Assembly (NCBI GenBank): GCA_027475525.1
Contig: JAMWFC010000090.1
Coordinates: 1,488,001 to 1,552,000, forward strand
Length of the DNA: 64,000 bases
Origin: Macrolepiota albuminosa
Taxonomy: Eukaryota; Basidiomycota; Agaricomycetes; Agaricales; Agaricaceae
Reading direction: 5' to 3'
A program made the translations under genes and the position numbers. The first letter of the stretch is position 1, and every line of letters begins with the position of its first letter. The notes below the pieces were generated by a model. That model saw nothing but the letters and a program-made list of their open reading frames with translations, was not told the DNA's origin and did not search any database. Of this stretch, positions 22,401 to 31,919 are shown one piece after another.

Positions 22401-22403
22401 TCA
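22398..22403 (-). promoter_or_regulatory. Candidate programmed stop-readthrough site between gag and pol (TGA-CTA)
   Basis: Read on the minus strand, gag ends AAC TGA and the next codons are CTA GAT GGT, in the same frame as pol with no further stop. UGA followed by CUA (here UGACUAG) is the best-characterised readthrough context in fungi and animals. A single in-frame leaky stop is an established way to set a Gag to Gag-Pol ratio. I did not find an obvious strong hairpin immediately downstream. Confidence 0.65.
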
Positions 22404-25400
22404 GTTGCGCTCATCACGCCGCTTTTCAGTTGCGCGATAGCGCCTCAAACGACCATCTGTATCGTTCAACACCACTTTCTCCGCCTTCAGAGGCGTACCA
22501 TTCACAACGACCATGTCGTTCACGAAATCCAGCGACACCTTGTTCTTACGCATGAACGGCGTACCGATAATCATGTCATAGCGATCAAAATTCGCTATAT
22601 CCACATATTCCTTCGTCGACGTTCCTGACGTCTTTATTCTCACCTCCGCGCCAAACTGCACCATAGCGCGACTCCCCACAGTCCCCAGCTGGAGCATCAA
22701 GGGCTCCTCCAGTTCATGAACGCGAATCGCGTTGACGTGAGCAAACTGGGGCGTAATGCCCGTAGTGGTACTCCCGGAGTCCCACAACGTCCATGCCGGA
22801 TGTCCATTGACATCAACATACGTGACCAGGCACTCCTTCTCTTCGGGAGTATAGCGTGGCCTCTGCAATTTATTAGTTGCTTTCTGCAGGGTTACACGTC
22901 TCATTCGGACACGCTGATCCCCATGGCACTCCGTCAGTGCAAACAGATGTTCTTCCTCGTCATCACGAGCGTAATAGTCGCTGTCGTAGACGTCCACTGC
23001 GACGTATTCGTCGCCATCAATCTGGACGCTCTCAGCGTCATCCACTTCCGACCCGTCAGCCTCTACTTGCGGCTCCTCCTCGATTTCATCGTCCTCGTCG
23101 TCACTGACGACATCGCTCGGTGCCGCAGCCGTATGGGCCGCTCGGATGTGTGCCTTAGGAGGGGCGGGACACTCCTTAGCAAAGTGCCCGCTCCTGCCAC
23201 AATTGTAGCACGCTGAGGGGTCCCCGGCAGGCCTTCTCTGGCCCACTCCTGGAGCTCCAGCGGTTTTACCCGCCATACGTGCTGCAGGCGCCACTACTCC
23301 TCTTGGTGCTACTTGATTCTGACCCGAAACGGGTCGACTGTCCTTCGCTGGCAATTGTCCAGCAGGTTTCGATCGAGGCCGTTGGCCTCCAGGAATTGTC
23401 TTGCGCACCACGAATCGCGGATTGCGATTGTTCTCCATCTCCGTCCGCTTGGCTAGGAAGGTTCCCACCTTCACTGCGTGACGGGTCACTGGTCCTCGGC
23501 GTGAACTACGCTGCTCATAATGGTTTGCAGTCCGTGTCGACTGCTCATAACGGATGGCATACGCCAAAAATTCAGTCACAGTGTTGACCTCCGGAGACAA
23601 GTTATCGTCGCGTATCAACGCTCTCCTCATGTCTGCGGGTATTCCGTCCAGGAATGTCTCGCGGATAGTGTATTCGTCTGGATAGACGGCCATATTCTGT
23701 GCATGACCCACAAGGTCATCATAAAAGGTCTGGACGCCAGTCTTAGCGTCATACACTGCCTTTCTAAAGGCATCGCGAGCTTCCTGCATCGTAGCAGCGT
23801 TAACGAACCGATTATACAGTCCTATCAGGACCTCTTTAAATGTCCAGTGCGATTTGTCGCGATTAATGTGGAGAACATGGCGACGGAACCAATTCCGAGC
23901 CTCTCCTTCCATAAATTCGTGTAGCACGAATATCCTTTCCTGGTCCATGTCGTCTCCACCATAGCAGCAGGCTGCGAGGTGGTAGCACACGTCCATGGCC
24001 CAGTCCTCCAGTTGCGAGAACCTATGTCCTCCAGCGTACGCACGTATGTGCTTACCATCGGATTTACGGGGGCTTACCCCAGCAGGGAACTTAAATCTGA
24101 CTCCAAGGGAGTCATCCACCAGACGAGTGAGGCGGTCATGCATATGATCCATATGGATCCTGACCGCTTCATTCATTCCCGGCGTAGTTTCACGCAAATC
24201 ATGAGGTGCGGGCATCGAGAATGCCCGAGGACTGCGAAACAGGTGCTCATTGACCACTCTTTCCGGCCGTGCGGGGGGCTGTTGCCTCACTTGTTGCTCC
24301 GCTGGTATTCCACCAGCCTGCCTGCCTCTGTCACGACGATTATTATCGTCCTGATCGTCATTCCTACGATCACGATCTCCACCGTCGTGATTGCGACGAT
24401 TTGGCTCCCTACGTTCGTAGTGACCACTACTGTCGTCACTACCACCCGGATCTCTGTCCGGTTCAGCAGTCCGAGCCACGAATTGTCGCCGCATGTCATC
24501 GACAGGCGTTACGCCCTCACGCCCTTCAAAGACTACCCCCTGGTCGTCAATGAACGACTCACCATGATCGCGCAAATCCTGGTTGCGTATCCTTTGGTAA
24601 TTGACGCGTTCATTCCAGTTGTCCACTAGGTGGACGCGTCGCACTACGCGTTGTGGTCGCGTTCGCTCCTCAAGAATGTGGACTTCGTCCACCTCTTCCT
24701 TGATTGTAACTTGCTTACGAGGTGTTTTAACCTCCTGCACTACAAGTGCTGCCTCTGGCTCTGCCGGAGTCGTCGTTACCGTCTCCACCTCCGACAATGC
24801 CTGCTGAGGCACTCCGCTAACAATGCGTTGACGGTTTGCGGCGTTCTGACGCCGAATGTAGTCTTGCTGAGACTCATTAGCCTGACGAGGCGCATTGAGC
24901 AATTCCATCGCGTCCGCGATTAGTGGCGCTCGTCTGCGCACACTCATCTCACATTCTACGGAGTCGGCTGGAGTAGCCGTTGAGACTGCTGACCCTCGCG
25001 CCGCTTTGCGCTTAAGGTATTCCACTACTTCGAGTTCGAAGATGCGCACAAACAATTCGATATATTCACTCGAATCTGCACGGGGTACATCGTGGCTCCT
25101 AGCCGCCAGCAACTGTAAGTGCTTCACTACATAAAGCTGAAGACGCTTTCGCGTCGATTCCTTCACGACCGCCGGATATCGGTCCAATACTAGCTGCAAC
25201 TGGATAGACAAGGTCGAATGCGACCTTTTGCTTTCCTCATCATCTGAGGACTCCAACTCGGACTCTAAGTCCATAACTCTCCTGAGGCCGTCATGCCTCA
25301 CTTGCGGCTGTTTGCCGGCTCGTCGGTGCAACTCTGGACTTCCAGGCGTTGTTAACGCCTTGTCCAACCTTACGACATTGTCGTCTTCCCTACTGACCAC

Positions 25401-25889
25401 TATTGCTGGTCCTTGCTTCTGTACTTGTGTCGTCAATGACGACGGTCCCGGTTCAGTGGCAGCATTGGCCACATATTCCAAATGCCGTTCCGTAGGTGCA
25501 GTCCGGAATGGGGTGCTATGCGCAAACGCGCTGCCTTGTACCATTTCCGAGTACTGGGTAACGTCCGGTTGACCCTCCGAGGGAGCTGAAGAGCTCTCGG
25601 GCAATACCGGATACATTAGTGAGGGCATTTGGCTCGCTGGCAGCGACACTCCTGAGACCGCGGATCTATCTCCTGGTTTTCCACCAGGTCGTACAATGGA
25701 CATCATCCGTGATACGGATAGCCCACCAGGCATTCCATAGCTCGCGCTGACATCGCGAGGGGTCTTTTCGTCCCGCTTTGGCGGGGGTTGGTATGCTGAC
25801 GCAGATTGCGTCTTCACAGCCTGAAGCACAGGTAAGTCACCTGCGTCTGCAGCTGAGAACGGAGGATCCGGATCAAGAGAGCCAGTCAT
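22401..25889 (-). CDS. gag: Gypsy Gag with zinc knuckle and aspartic protease
   Basis: It starts at a true ATG (25889, MTGSLDPDPPFSA) and runs 1162 codons, long for a fungal Gag. The first 550 or so residues are low-complexity, with an Arg/Asp-rich tract (RRNDDQDDNNRRDRGRQ). A retrotransposon-gag domain spans roughly residues 610-800 (WAMDVCYHLAACC, EGEARNWFRRHVL). A CCHC knuckle CYNCGRSGHFAKECP lies near residue 900, and an acidic linker follows. The aspartic protease near residue 1030 has the DSG active site (WTLWDSGSTTTG) and a flap/C-terminal MIIGTPFMRKN. The protease is thus upstream of the stop and belongs to the Gag product, which would process both Gag and the readthrough Gag-Pol. Confidence 0.93.
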   Translation of the reverse strand: MTGSLDPDPPFSAADAGDLPVLQAVKTQSASAYQPPPKRDEKTPRDVSASYGMPGGLSVSRMMSIVRPGGKPGDRSAVSGVSLPASQMPSLMYPVLPESSSAPSEGQPDVTQYSEMVQGSAFAHSTPFRTAPTERHLEYVANAATEPGPSSLTTQVQKQGPAIVVSREDDNVVRLDKALTTPGSPELHRRAGKQPQVRHDGLRRVMDLESELESSDDEESKRSHSTLSIQLQLVLDRYPAVVKESTRKRLQLYVVKHLQLLAARSHDVPRADSSEYIELFVRIFELEVVEYLKRKAARGSAVSTATPADSVECEMSVRRRAPLIADAMELLNAPRQANESQQDYIRRQNAANRQRIVSGVPQQALSEVETVTTTPAEPEAALVVQEVKTPRKQVTIKEEVDEVHILEERTRPQRVVRRVHLVDNWNERVNYQRIRNQDLRDHGESFIDDQGVVFEGREGVTPVDDMRRQFVARTAEPDRDPGGSDDSSGHYERREPNRRNHDGGDRDRRNDDQDDNNRRDRGRQAGGIPAEQQVRQQPPARPERVVNEHLFRSPRAFSMPAPHDLRETTPGMNEAVRIHMDHMHDRLTRLVDDSLGVRFKFPAGVSPRKSDGKHIRAYAGGHRFSQLEDWAMDVCYHLAACCYGGDDMDQERIFVLHEFMEGEARNWFRRHVLHINRDKSHWTFKEVLIGLYNRFVNAATMQEARDAFRKAVYDAKTGVQTFYDDLVGHAQNMAVYPDEYTIRETFLDGIPADMRRALIRDDNLSPEVNTVTEFLAYAIRYEQSTRTANHYEQRSSRRGPVTRHAVKVGTFLAKRTEMENNRNPRFVVRKTIPGGQRPRSKPAGQLPAKDSRPVSGQNQVAPRGVVAPAARMAGKTAGAPGVGQRRPAGDPSACYNCGRSGHFAKECPAPPKAHIRAAHTAAAPSDVVSDDEDDEIEEEPQVEADGSEVDDAESVQIDGDEYVAVDVYDSDYYARDDEEEHLFALTECHGDQRVRMRRVTLQKATNKLQRPRYTPEEKECLVTYVDVNGHPAWTLWDSGSTTTGITPQFAHVNAIRVHELEEPLMLQLGTVGSRAMVQFGAEVRIKTSGTSTKEYVDIANFDRYDMIIGTPFMRKNKVSLDFVNDMVVVNGTPLKAEKVVLNDTDGRLRRYRATEKRRDERN

Positions 25890-26000
25890 GGAAGCACGTT
25901 TTCAGCGTGATGCCAACAGAGAATCGAGAAGTTTTGATGATAGTTGCCTAGTCGGTAACAAGCCTAGAGTCTAAAGCCGATAGCAGAAGATTTAAAAAAA

Positions 26001-26176
26001 TGTAACCTGCGGTTACTAGTTAGAACTATCTGTGTATTTCACACAGTGCTAAATCAGACCGCAATATCGGATTTGACTAGTACTTAGTGCGAAAACAAGA
26101 TGTTATCTTACGTAATACTCTACTAAAGGATTATAGCGTCGTTGACGCTGATGGTAAGACGGATGACTCCGTTACA
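26001..26176 (-). repeat. 5' LTR of the Gypsy element (176 bp)
   Basis: It reads the same as 14794-14969. On the coding (minus) strand it contains a TATA-like CTATAATCC and presumably the promoter for the genomic RNA. It is followed by the second GACGA target copy at 26177. Confidence 0.95.
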
Positions 26177-26329
26177 GACGACAAGGGGGGGCCAACGTTG
26201 GCTGTTCAAGAGCCAAGGCGAGCGACGCTGATGCGTATAAGTGTTGTCATGCATGACGCAGACCGTCACATTGTGCCAGACATTGCTCAACCTTGCTCAA
26301 CCTGAGATCTACACATTAGACGTCATTTT

Positions 26330-26757
26330 CGCCCTAACACCGTCCATGAATCACTTGTCGACTTTCAATGAATCCTCTCACGCTGTTTCCCAATCTGTCG
26401 ACGACGACTCGTCGAATAAATTCGAAAAAAGTGAAGGCAAAGGGACTGGTGTGGTTCATGGTATGAAGTACTTACCTTCGTGCCTTTTTTTTTGGCTCTA
26501 TATGACTAACATACGTCTAGGTCAGCGCGTGCGCTCGTTATTCGAGCATTCATGCGCTGCAAGGAGATTATGGGGAGGGTTAAGCTATTCAACAGTCAAG
26601 ATCAGGTTCGTTGCCTGTTTTTAGCGTGTTTCGTCGTATATGACCTCTTTACAGGCCAGGAACTCGAAACCGCGTTGCACAGGAATGTACCTGTTCTTGT
26701 ACGGCAGTCGTGTCAACGTCAACATGTTCTATGCGTACAGGGACGACGAAGATAAAT
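26330..26757 (+). CDS. Possible small spliced host gene or gene remnant
   Basis: Two intron-like segments are visible. The first runs from GTATGAAG at about 26460 to CGTCTAG at about 26520 and has a TGACTAAC branch-like site. The second runs from GTTCGTTG at about 26607 to TTTACAG at about 26654. Flanking open segments include SVDDDSSNKFEKSEGKGTG, then MRCKEIMGRVKLF, then MYLFLYGSRVNVNMFYAYR, ending in a TGA at 26755-26757. The frames of the first and later segments do not join cleanly, so the model is uncertain. I do not recognise the protein. It may be the 3' end of a gene, since the upstream sequence is repeat and the Gypsy insertion. Confidence 0.25.
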
Positions 26758-28719
26758 GAAGATTACAATTTTCGAATTTCTATGTTTTTTTTTATACATT
26801 TACGGACTATTTTTCTTCGATTTATGCTTACGGACAGCAATACGTACATTCTATATATCGATATTCACACAAATATGGTCTCGATTTCTCCCTATGTCGT
26901 GAGCTAGCCTGCACTATTGCCGCGCTGGCACGTCACGCTAGCGCCGTCACACTGGCACTGCCACGTCGCGCCTCCCATAACACCCAGCCGCGTAGACCTC
27001 GGTCTCGCCGTGCGTCGCAGCGGCCCATCCCCTTTGATTTTTATGACATACCGTAAGTAATAAAGTACCAAGAAGACTCACCTGGAGAGTGGAAATCGTA
27101 AGATAGTCCATCTCCAGGTGTGTCTCAACATAATATACAATTGTAGTTATGAGACAGGAGGACGTCATATGTGAGTAATCAATATGAAGTTTTAAGACAT
27201 ATACGTAGAAATAAAGAAAATATACGGGCTATGATTTAATGTATGACGCAAATGTTTCAGGGTGAATCCGTAGTCACAAGGCATTACCCTCGACAGGACC
27301 GGCGCACACGTGCGCCGCTACGATCTGGTAGTACGACGCGACATTCATCAGAAATCCTTGAAGATTGGGATTGGATACACATCATGGAGAGAGATTCAGT
27401 ATATTCTCAGCCAACGCGTCGTAGATTGGGATACTGCTCACCAGGATTGAACGTTGAAGGCAGAAGTTCGGTTTGGGGAAACGCACGTGCTGCAGAGTGC
27501 CGAGGAGTACATGCGTTACGTCCCTAACATGCAGTGGGTGTGGTGGGCTCGTGGTTGGCTTTGAGTGTCCGGCAGCCCGGGGGGGGGGGGGGTCTTGTGC
27601 CACGGTTGTGGATCTTCTGGCTCTGCCAGCATCTCTCGCGTGGAGAGGGGGGGGGGGCATACTTAGTCTGCTTGTTAGGCAGTCCTCTGTTAGAGGTTCT
27701 ATTGGCGAGACGGCGTGTTAGGCTCATCCGCTGCATCCGGTGTTAGCGGTGCACGTGGTGGTTGTGGTTCATGGTGGTAATCCAAAAACGTAAAAACATC
27801 GACCTCTTTCAATTCCAAGCGATAATCTAGAGTGGGTGGAACATTGGTGTCCCAGGTATCAAACGAGCCGCAAGTAGGTCCAAAATCATTCATGTCGAGT
27901 GAGGTGCCTCAGATGCGCCAACACGGGAATGGTAGAACGCATCAAGGTATTCGGAGGTGAACAGTCAACCCATTAGTCACAAGCAAGTAGAAGAACAGCG
28001 TCGTATGCGGACTTGTCATTGCTTTCTTCATGAGTGAAGGGTTCAATCTGTCTCTTTCGAAGCTGCGAAGCAGCAAAAAGCTTGACAGTTCTCGTCTTCC
28101 AAGCTGCGGCTCGATCCAGCGCGAAGCCCGATCACAGCGGATAGTCCCTCGTTTTCGCAATACGAAAAGATTAGATTATGTTTTTATGACATACCGTTTG
28201 GCATCAAAAAATTGGTGCACTCAATCAGGGGTCGTGATCACCTTGATGCGCAATCTGAATGACAGCGCCAATGACAAAAGATTGGGACACGTATGACTGC
28301 CACTCCTGGCTGCCTCACGATGCGGCGAGATTGTGCAACTCGCCTCTTAAACCTTGCTTCAAACCAGGAAACCAATGCTGTGCATGTGCTTAAAAGTAAG
28401 GACATAATATCTCAATCTACTCTAAATATATCGTTTGTTCTCCGTCCAGAACCGGTCCAAATATCAGTACCCTCACGTGTGTAGACGATATACTCGTTTT
28501 TGCCACTGCATGTAGAATGGCTTGTTCAACTTTTGGGCCAACCAGACTTTGCGGATGACGCACCTCCACAATCGTTGATGGTATATCGCCTCGTCTTGAA
28601 GTTCCTTGCATTCTGTAGGTTGACCTTCGTATGGTAAACGTGGTTGAAGCTTTGAAGCAATTTCCTTGATAGCCGGCTTATTTCCTTCACCATCCGTAAA
28701 AAGTTGACGGATATAGGCC
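26758..28719. other. No supported gene
   Basis: Several open frames of 60-94 codons occur, but none has a motif or splice support. A short segment (TTTTTATGACATACCGT) occurs twice, near 27040 and 28178, hinting at a small shared repeat. Two G homopolymers lie at 27579-27657. Minus-strand coding-like text downstream of the secreted-protein gene (below 28720, including VWLAQKLNKPFY) is unassigned and may be a transposon fragment. Confidence 0.35.
27579..27657. repeat. Two G homopolymers (14 and 11 bases)
   Basis: Runs of G at about 27579-27592 and 27647-27657 are separated by about 54 bases. They are prone to sequencing length error and could form G-quadruplexes. Confidence 0.8.
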
Positions 28720-29135
28720 TTATCTTTCAAGACAAGCTTGAACCACGTAACAGTCAAAATACTACAAAAAAGACGGAAATAAGAAATAGACCCACCATCA
28801 AATTGATTTTCTTGAGCCGTTTGATTTCCTGTGCGAGGAATTAGCAGAAAGATTGATTTCAATTTTGTAGAACACATTACAAAAACATTTTTTGTTGTGC
28901 AACCGGCATATGGTACACGCTTGTTGGTAAAGTTGCCAACTACTGAGCCAGCTATGTCGACGACTGTGTCAGCAGCGTTGTCGATTCCAATTGCACTTGC
29001 AACAGGCCCGCCAGTAAGGCTGTCAACATCCCCGTCAACTGGGTCGATTCCTGTGTGTACATTGCTATCGATAGCAATTGCACTTGCAAAGGTGGCAAGG
29101 CTGCAGGAAAGGATGACGAAGGTCTTGATATGCAT
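28720..29135 (-). CDS. Small secreted protein (effector-like), three exons
   Basis: It starts at the ATG at 29135 with a clear signal peptide: MHIKTFVILSCSLATFASA, with likely cleavage after ASA. The inferred exons are 29135-28887, 28828-28796 and 28761-28720. All phases are zero, both introns have GT/AG ends (the first ends GCACAG, the second TTTGTAG), and the product is 107 residues ending CLER. The mature part is Gly/Asp/Val-rich with three cysteines (AGC, FDC, QAC) and no named domain. A longer unspliced frame through the same DNA is less likely, because the predicted introns carry its poor-quality part. A TATA box sits about 60 bp upstream. Small secreted proteins of this size are common in plant-associated and wood-decay basidiomycetes; the function is unknown. 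Confidence 0.55.
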
Positions 29136-29192
29136 GCTGAGGAATCTGAGAACGACGAATTCGCAATGGTTCAAAACCCAAAGTTCTGTCGT

Positions 29193-29202
29193 CCTTTTAT
29201 AT
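29193..29202 (-). promoter_or_regulatory. TATA box of the small secreted protein gene
   Basis: The minus strand reads ATATAAAAGG, ending about 57 bases before the ATG at 29135. Spacing and sequence fit a core promoter of a highly expressed gene. Confidence 0.5.
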
Positions 29203-30620
29203 GGGACGAGTGAATCAACCCAGGACTGTAGCACGAGCGGCACGTCCGGCGTTATCGCGCATACATAATTTGAGACAACCATAGAAACGGCATAAGAAAT
29301 TTTTTGCAATACCATTGTTTCCCTGCATGCGATCATCTTTTTTGGTCTCTCTCCTTTGTTCATCCGCTATCCGTACGTTGTCTAGCGAGATTCAGAACCT
29401 GACAATGTGCATAAAATAAACAGTTAATGAATGGTATGGGCCGAAATCAATGTCATCAGCGACTTTTTTTTATTTTGTCACGGTCGCTGAGCGGATAGTA
29501 AGCTAGGTAAGTTTTGCTTCTTCGGTCGGTCTCTCAGTTGCATGGAATGTCACCTTTGTGCTTGAAAGAAAGACAAGAAAATCTCAACATTTCTGTGAAG
29601 AATGTATGAAGGCACGATGCTTGTTTTCTGGAACGTGTCTTGTAAAGAGAACAAAAAAACATGATTATTCTTTGGGAGCAGCCCCGAGCCGAACAAGTAC
29701 TCTCTGTCAATAGATCCCCGACTCTCTTACGTAAGTACCGAGAAGAGGGTTTATGTCCGTGCATCACATGGTTTGTTGCACACATTTGGGTCATGTGCAA
29801 CATTTTTGTTTTTATGACAAATAAACTTCTCATCTAATAAATAAATTTTCTTTATTTTTTATGTTTATTTTTTAATGAAATATGAAATTGGCATGCATTG
29901 ATTGATCTCCTCTGCAGTTGACAAGTGAGATAGCGCTGAACCGGTCACGCGATCATGCGAACGCGTGACCCACATGCATTATCGACTAGAGGCGAAAAGA
30001 AGCGACAATGTGGCCATCGATATACTACAGGGTGAGGTGGGAGGGTTGACGAATTAAACGAGGCAGACAAACTAATAGAGTACTAGTATAAAAATGTAAG
30101 CGAAGGGGCCCACGCAACCTTACCATTGCGTGCTTACTTTAGATTTTCGTTCTGATGCAGCGCACTTGCTTTTTATTTGATTTGTGAGAGAACGAAAAGT
30201 CTAAGGTGAGAGGTGAGCCCGGCTCACCGGGTGGCCATGCTAGGGGAAAGTCTCACCGAAAGAACACTGATGTACACGAAAATTAAGAGAAAATAAAATA
30301 AATGTGATGGGAAACTAGAGAAGTGAGAGCATGCGGTGAGAACAGGACGACAATGTGAGAGAGCGCAATAGCGCTCACCTGGGCAGCGGGCGAGGAAGGA
30401 GGAGGACGGAAGAGAAGCTACCTGAGATGTCTGAGGCTGCGAACCCTACTGACCAACAACACGGCAACTGCCAGACCCTGGCGCCGTGCCGAGATTGGCA
30501 CACAGTCAGAGGGAGAGAGAGGCACGGACGAGATCGGAGAAACTTTCGCGCACGCAGAGGCCTCCGAAAACGCTCACTGCCTTCGGCGCTCGCCTTTACG
30601 CCGATCAATGAATATGCATG
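29203..30620. other. No supported gene; edge of the AT-rich block
   Basis: Open frames at 29534-29833 (-) and 30355-30708 (+) lack motifs. GTGAG/CTCAC-rich sequence near 30185-30380 forms short inverted repeats. Base composition falls sharply in GC after about 30620, which probably marks the boundary of an old transposon block. Confidence 0.3.
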
Positions 30621-30809
30621 TCCTCCATTAAATATTGAATATTATATAGATTATTATTATTTCTTTATTATTCTAAATTATATTTCAATCAGCCTAGTCT
30701 ATTGTTGATTAGCTTCTTTTTATATTTCAATATATTATATCTTTATCTAAATTTCTAAATGGTGTGATTAGTCAGTTCTGATTAAGGCTGACAAAGAATT
30801 GCCTTTTTG

Positions 30810-31135
30810 GTTTGTTTTTCAGTAAATGTTGACATAAAATACTAAAGAAATCCAAGAAAAATCACTGAAAAAATGGGGAAAAATTCAAAAGCTACTGATA
30901 CATTGATTTTAGTTGTTTTTTTTTTGAGATTTATAAATGCTTGAAAAATCCAAAAATTTCAAGAAAAATTCAATTGCTCTATTTTTCAGCAGATATTAGT
31001 ATAAAATGCGGAAAAATTTCTAGAAAAATTACTAAAAAATCAGGGAAAATTCAAAGGCTACTAATATACTGATTGTTAGTTTTTTAATCTTTATAAATGA
31101 TTAAAGAAATCTGAAAAATTCAAAAAAAAGATTAA
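30810..31135. repeat. AT-rich degenerate tandem duplication, period about 167 bp
   Basis: A segment with TTTTTCAG, ATAAAAT and AAAAATTCAAA(A/G)GCTACT...ATTGAT/TTGTTAGTT occurs at about 30815 and again at about 30982 with many substitutions. It contains A/T runs and shows no coding sense. Confidence 0.55.
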
Positions 31136-31698
31136 TTTAGCTTACAATAATACTTTGAGAGTTGAAAAAAACTGAGTTGTGAAAACCAAGGCTTTAAGCA
31201 AACAAAGTGAGGTTGAGGCTAGGATTAAGCACTAAGTTCTCTATATATACTTGAAGTTCTAACTGAAAGAAGTAAGATTTCAGTAAAGGCTTAGTTGGAG
31301 GCAATTTGGAGGCAGGTTCTCCAATGAGCTACAAAATCCATGCCAAAGGCACAGATTATAGCTTATCAATTTTAATATTATATTACAACTTAAAAATAAT
31401 TTTAAAAAAAACACCTTATATTTTACTTTTGGAGTTGCATTTTTTTTTTGCTATTTTAAATTTGATTCTATTTATTCAAGCATGGCTAAAGCTATTGTTA
31501 TCAGTTTTATATATGAAATACTTTATTTATGCTTTGTACTTTTGCTCAAATTTATTTATATATTTTATACTATAATTATAAGCAAATTATTCTTCTTGTA
31601 TTCTTCTGTAAGTCTATTTATTTATTTTTAAAACTAGAATATAGTTATAATTTATTATTTATTCTTACTTTTTTTTTTTGAAATAAATGTTTTACACT

Positions 31699-31895
31699 AA
31701 AAAACTGCCCCAATGTTTGGCCTTTTTGAAAAGATTCACATGGTGTGCAACAATTACATAAGTGAAAAATTATAGAAAATTACATGACATACAACTACAT
31801 CTTGGATTCATAATGATGTGTAAATCATGTAATTTGGACAAGAACTTGCTGATTAATACATCAAACAAAATATTCAATCATTGGGGCAGTTTTTT
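31699..31895. repeat. Left inverted arm of the Tc1 element
   Basis: About 197 bp, beginning AAAAAACTGCCCCAATG and ending with its own reverse complement CATTGGGGCAGTTTTTT. The arm is therefore itself flanked by 17-bp inverted repeats. Its reverse complement matches 33598-33783 with scattered differences. Confidence 0.85.
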
Positions 31896-31919
31896 GACCT
31901 ACTTTAATATACTTTAATT

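Larger units (their letters stand above)
14794..26176 (-). mobile_element. Gypsy (Ty3-type, chromodomain) LTR retrotransposon, 11.4 kb, with an extra long ORF
   Basis: The element lies on the minus strand, bounded by two 176-bp LTRs that I read as identical and by a 5-bp GACGA duplication. Its order is LTR, gag (zinc knuckle and protease), TGA, pol (RT, RNase H, integrase, chromodomain-like tail), extra ORF region, LTR. Integrase follows RNase H, which defines Gypsy/Ty3. It is large for a fungal Gypsy because of more than 3 kb of additional sequence between pol and the 3' LTR. Matching LTRs and long intact frames suggest a very recent insertion that may still be competent. A primer-binding site next to the 5' LTR (below 26001) was not identified. 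Confidence 0.95.

Noticed and set aside
23979..24629. Long plus-strand open frame inside the first Gypsy gag
   Set aside because: Antisense to a clearly coding gag region with protein motifs on the other strand; a shadow.
28473..29363. A single unspliced 296-residue protein on the minus strand
   Set aside because: A signal peptide begins at an internal ATG, and intron signals with matching phases give a better small secreted protein; the flanking parts of the long frame read as untranslated sequence.
30355..30708. Plus-strand 117-codon frame (MRERNSAHLGSGRG...)
   Set aside because: Composition-driven and runs into AT-rich DNA; no intron or motif support.
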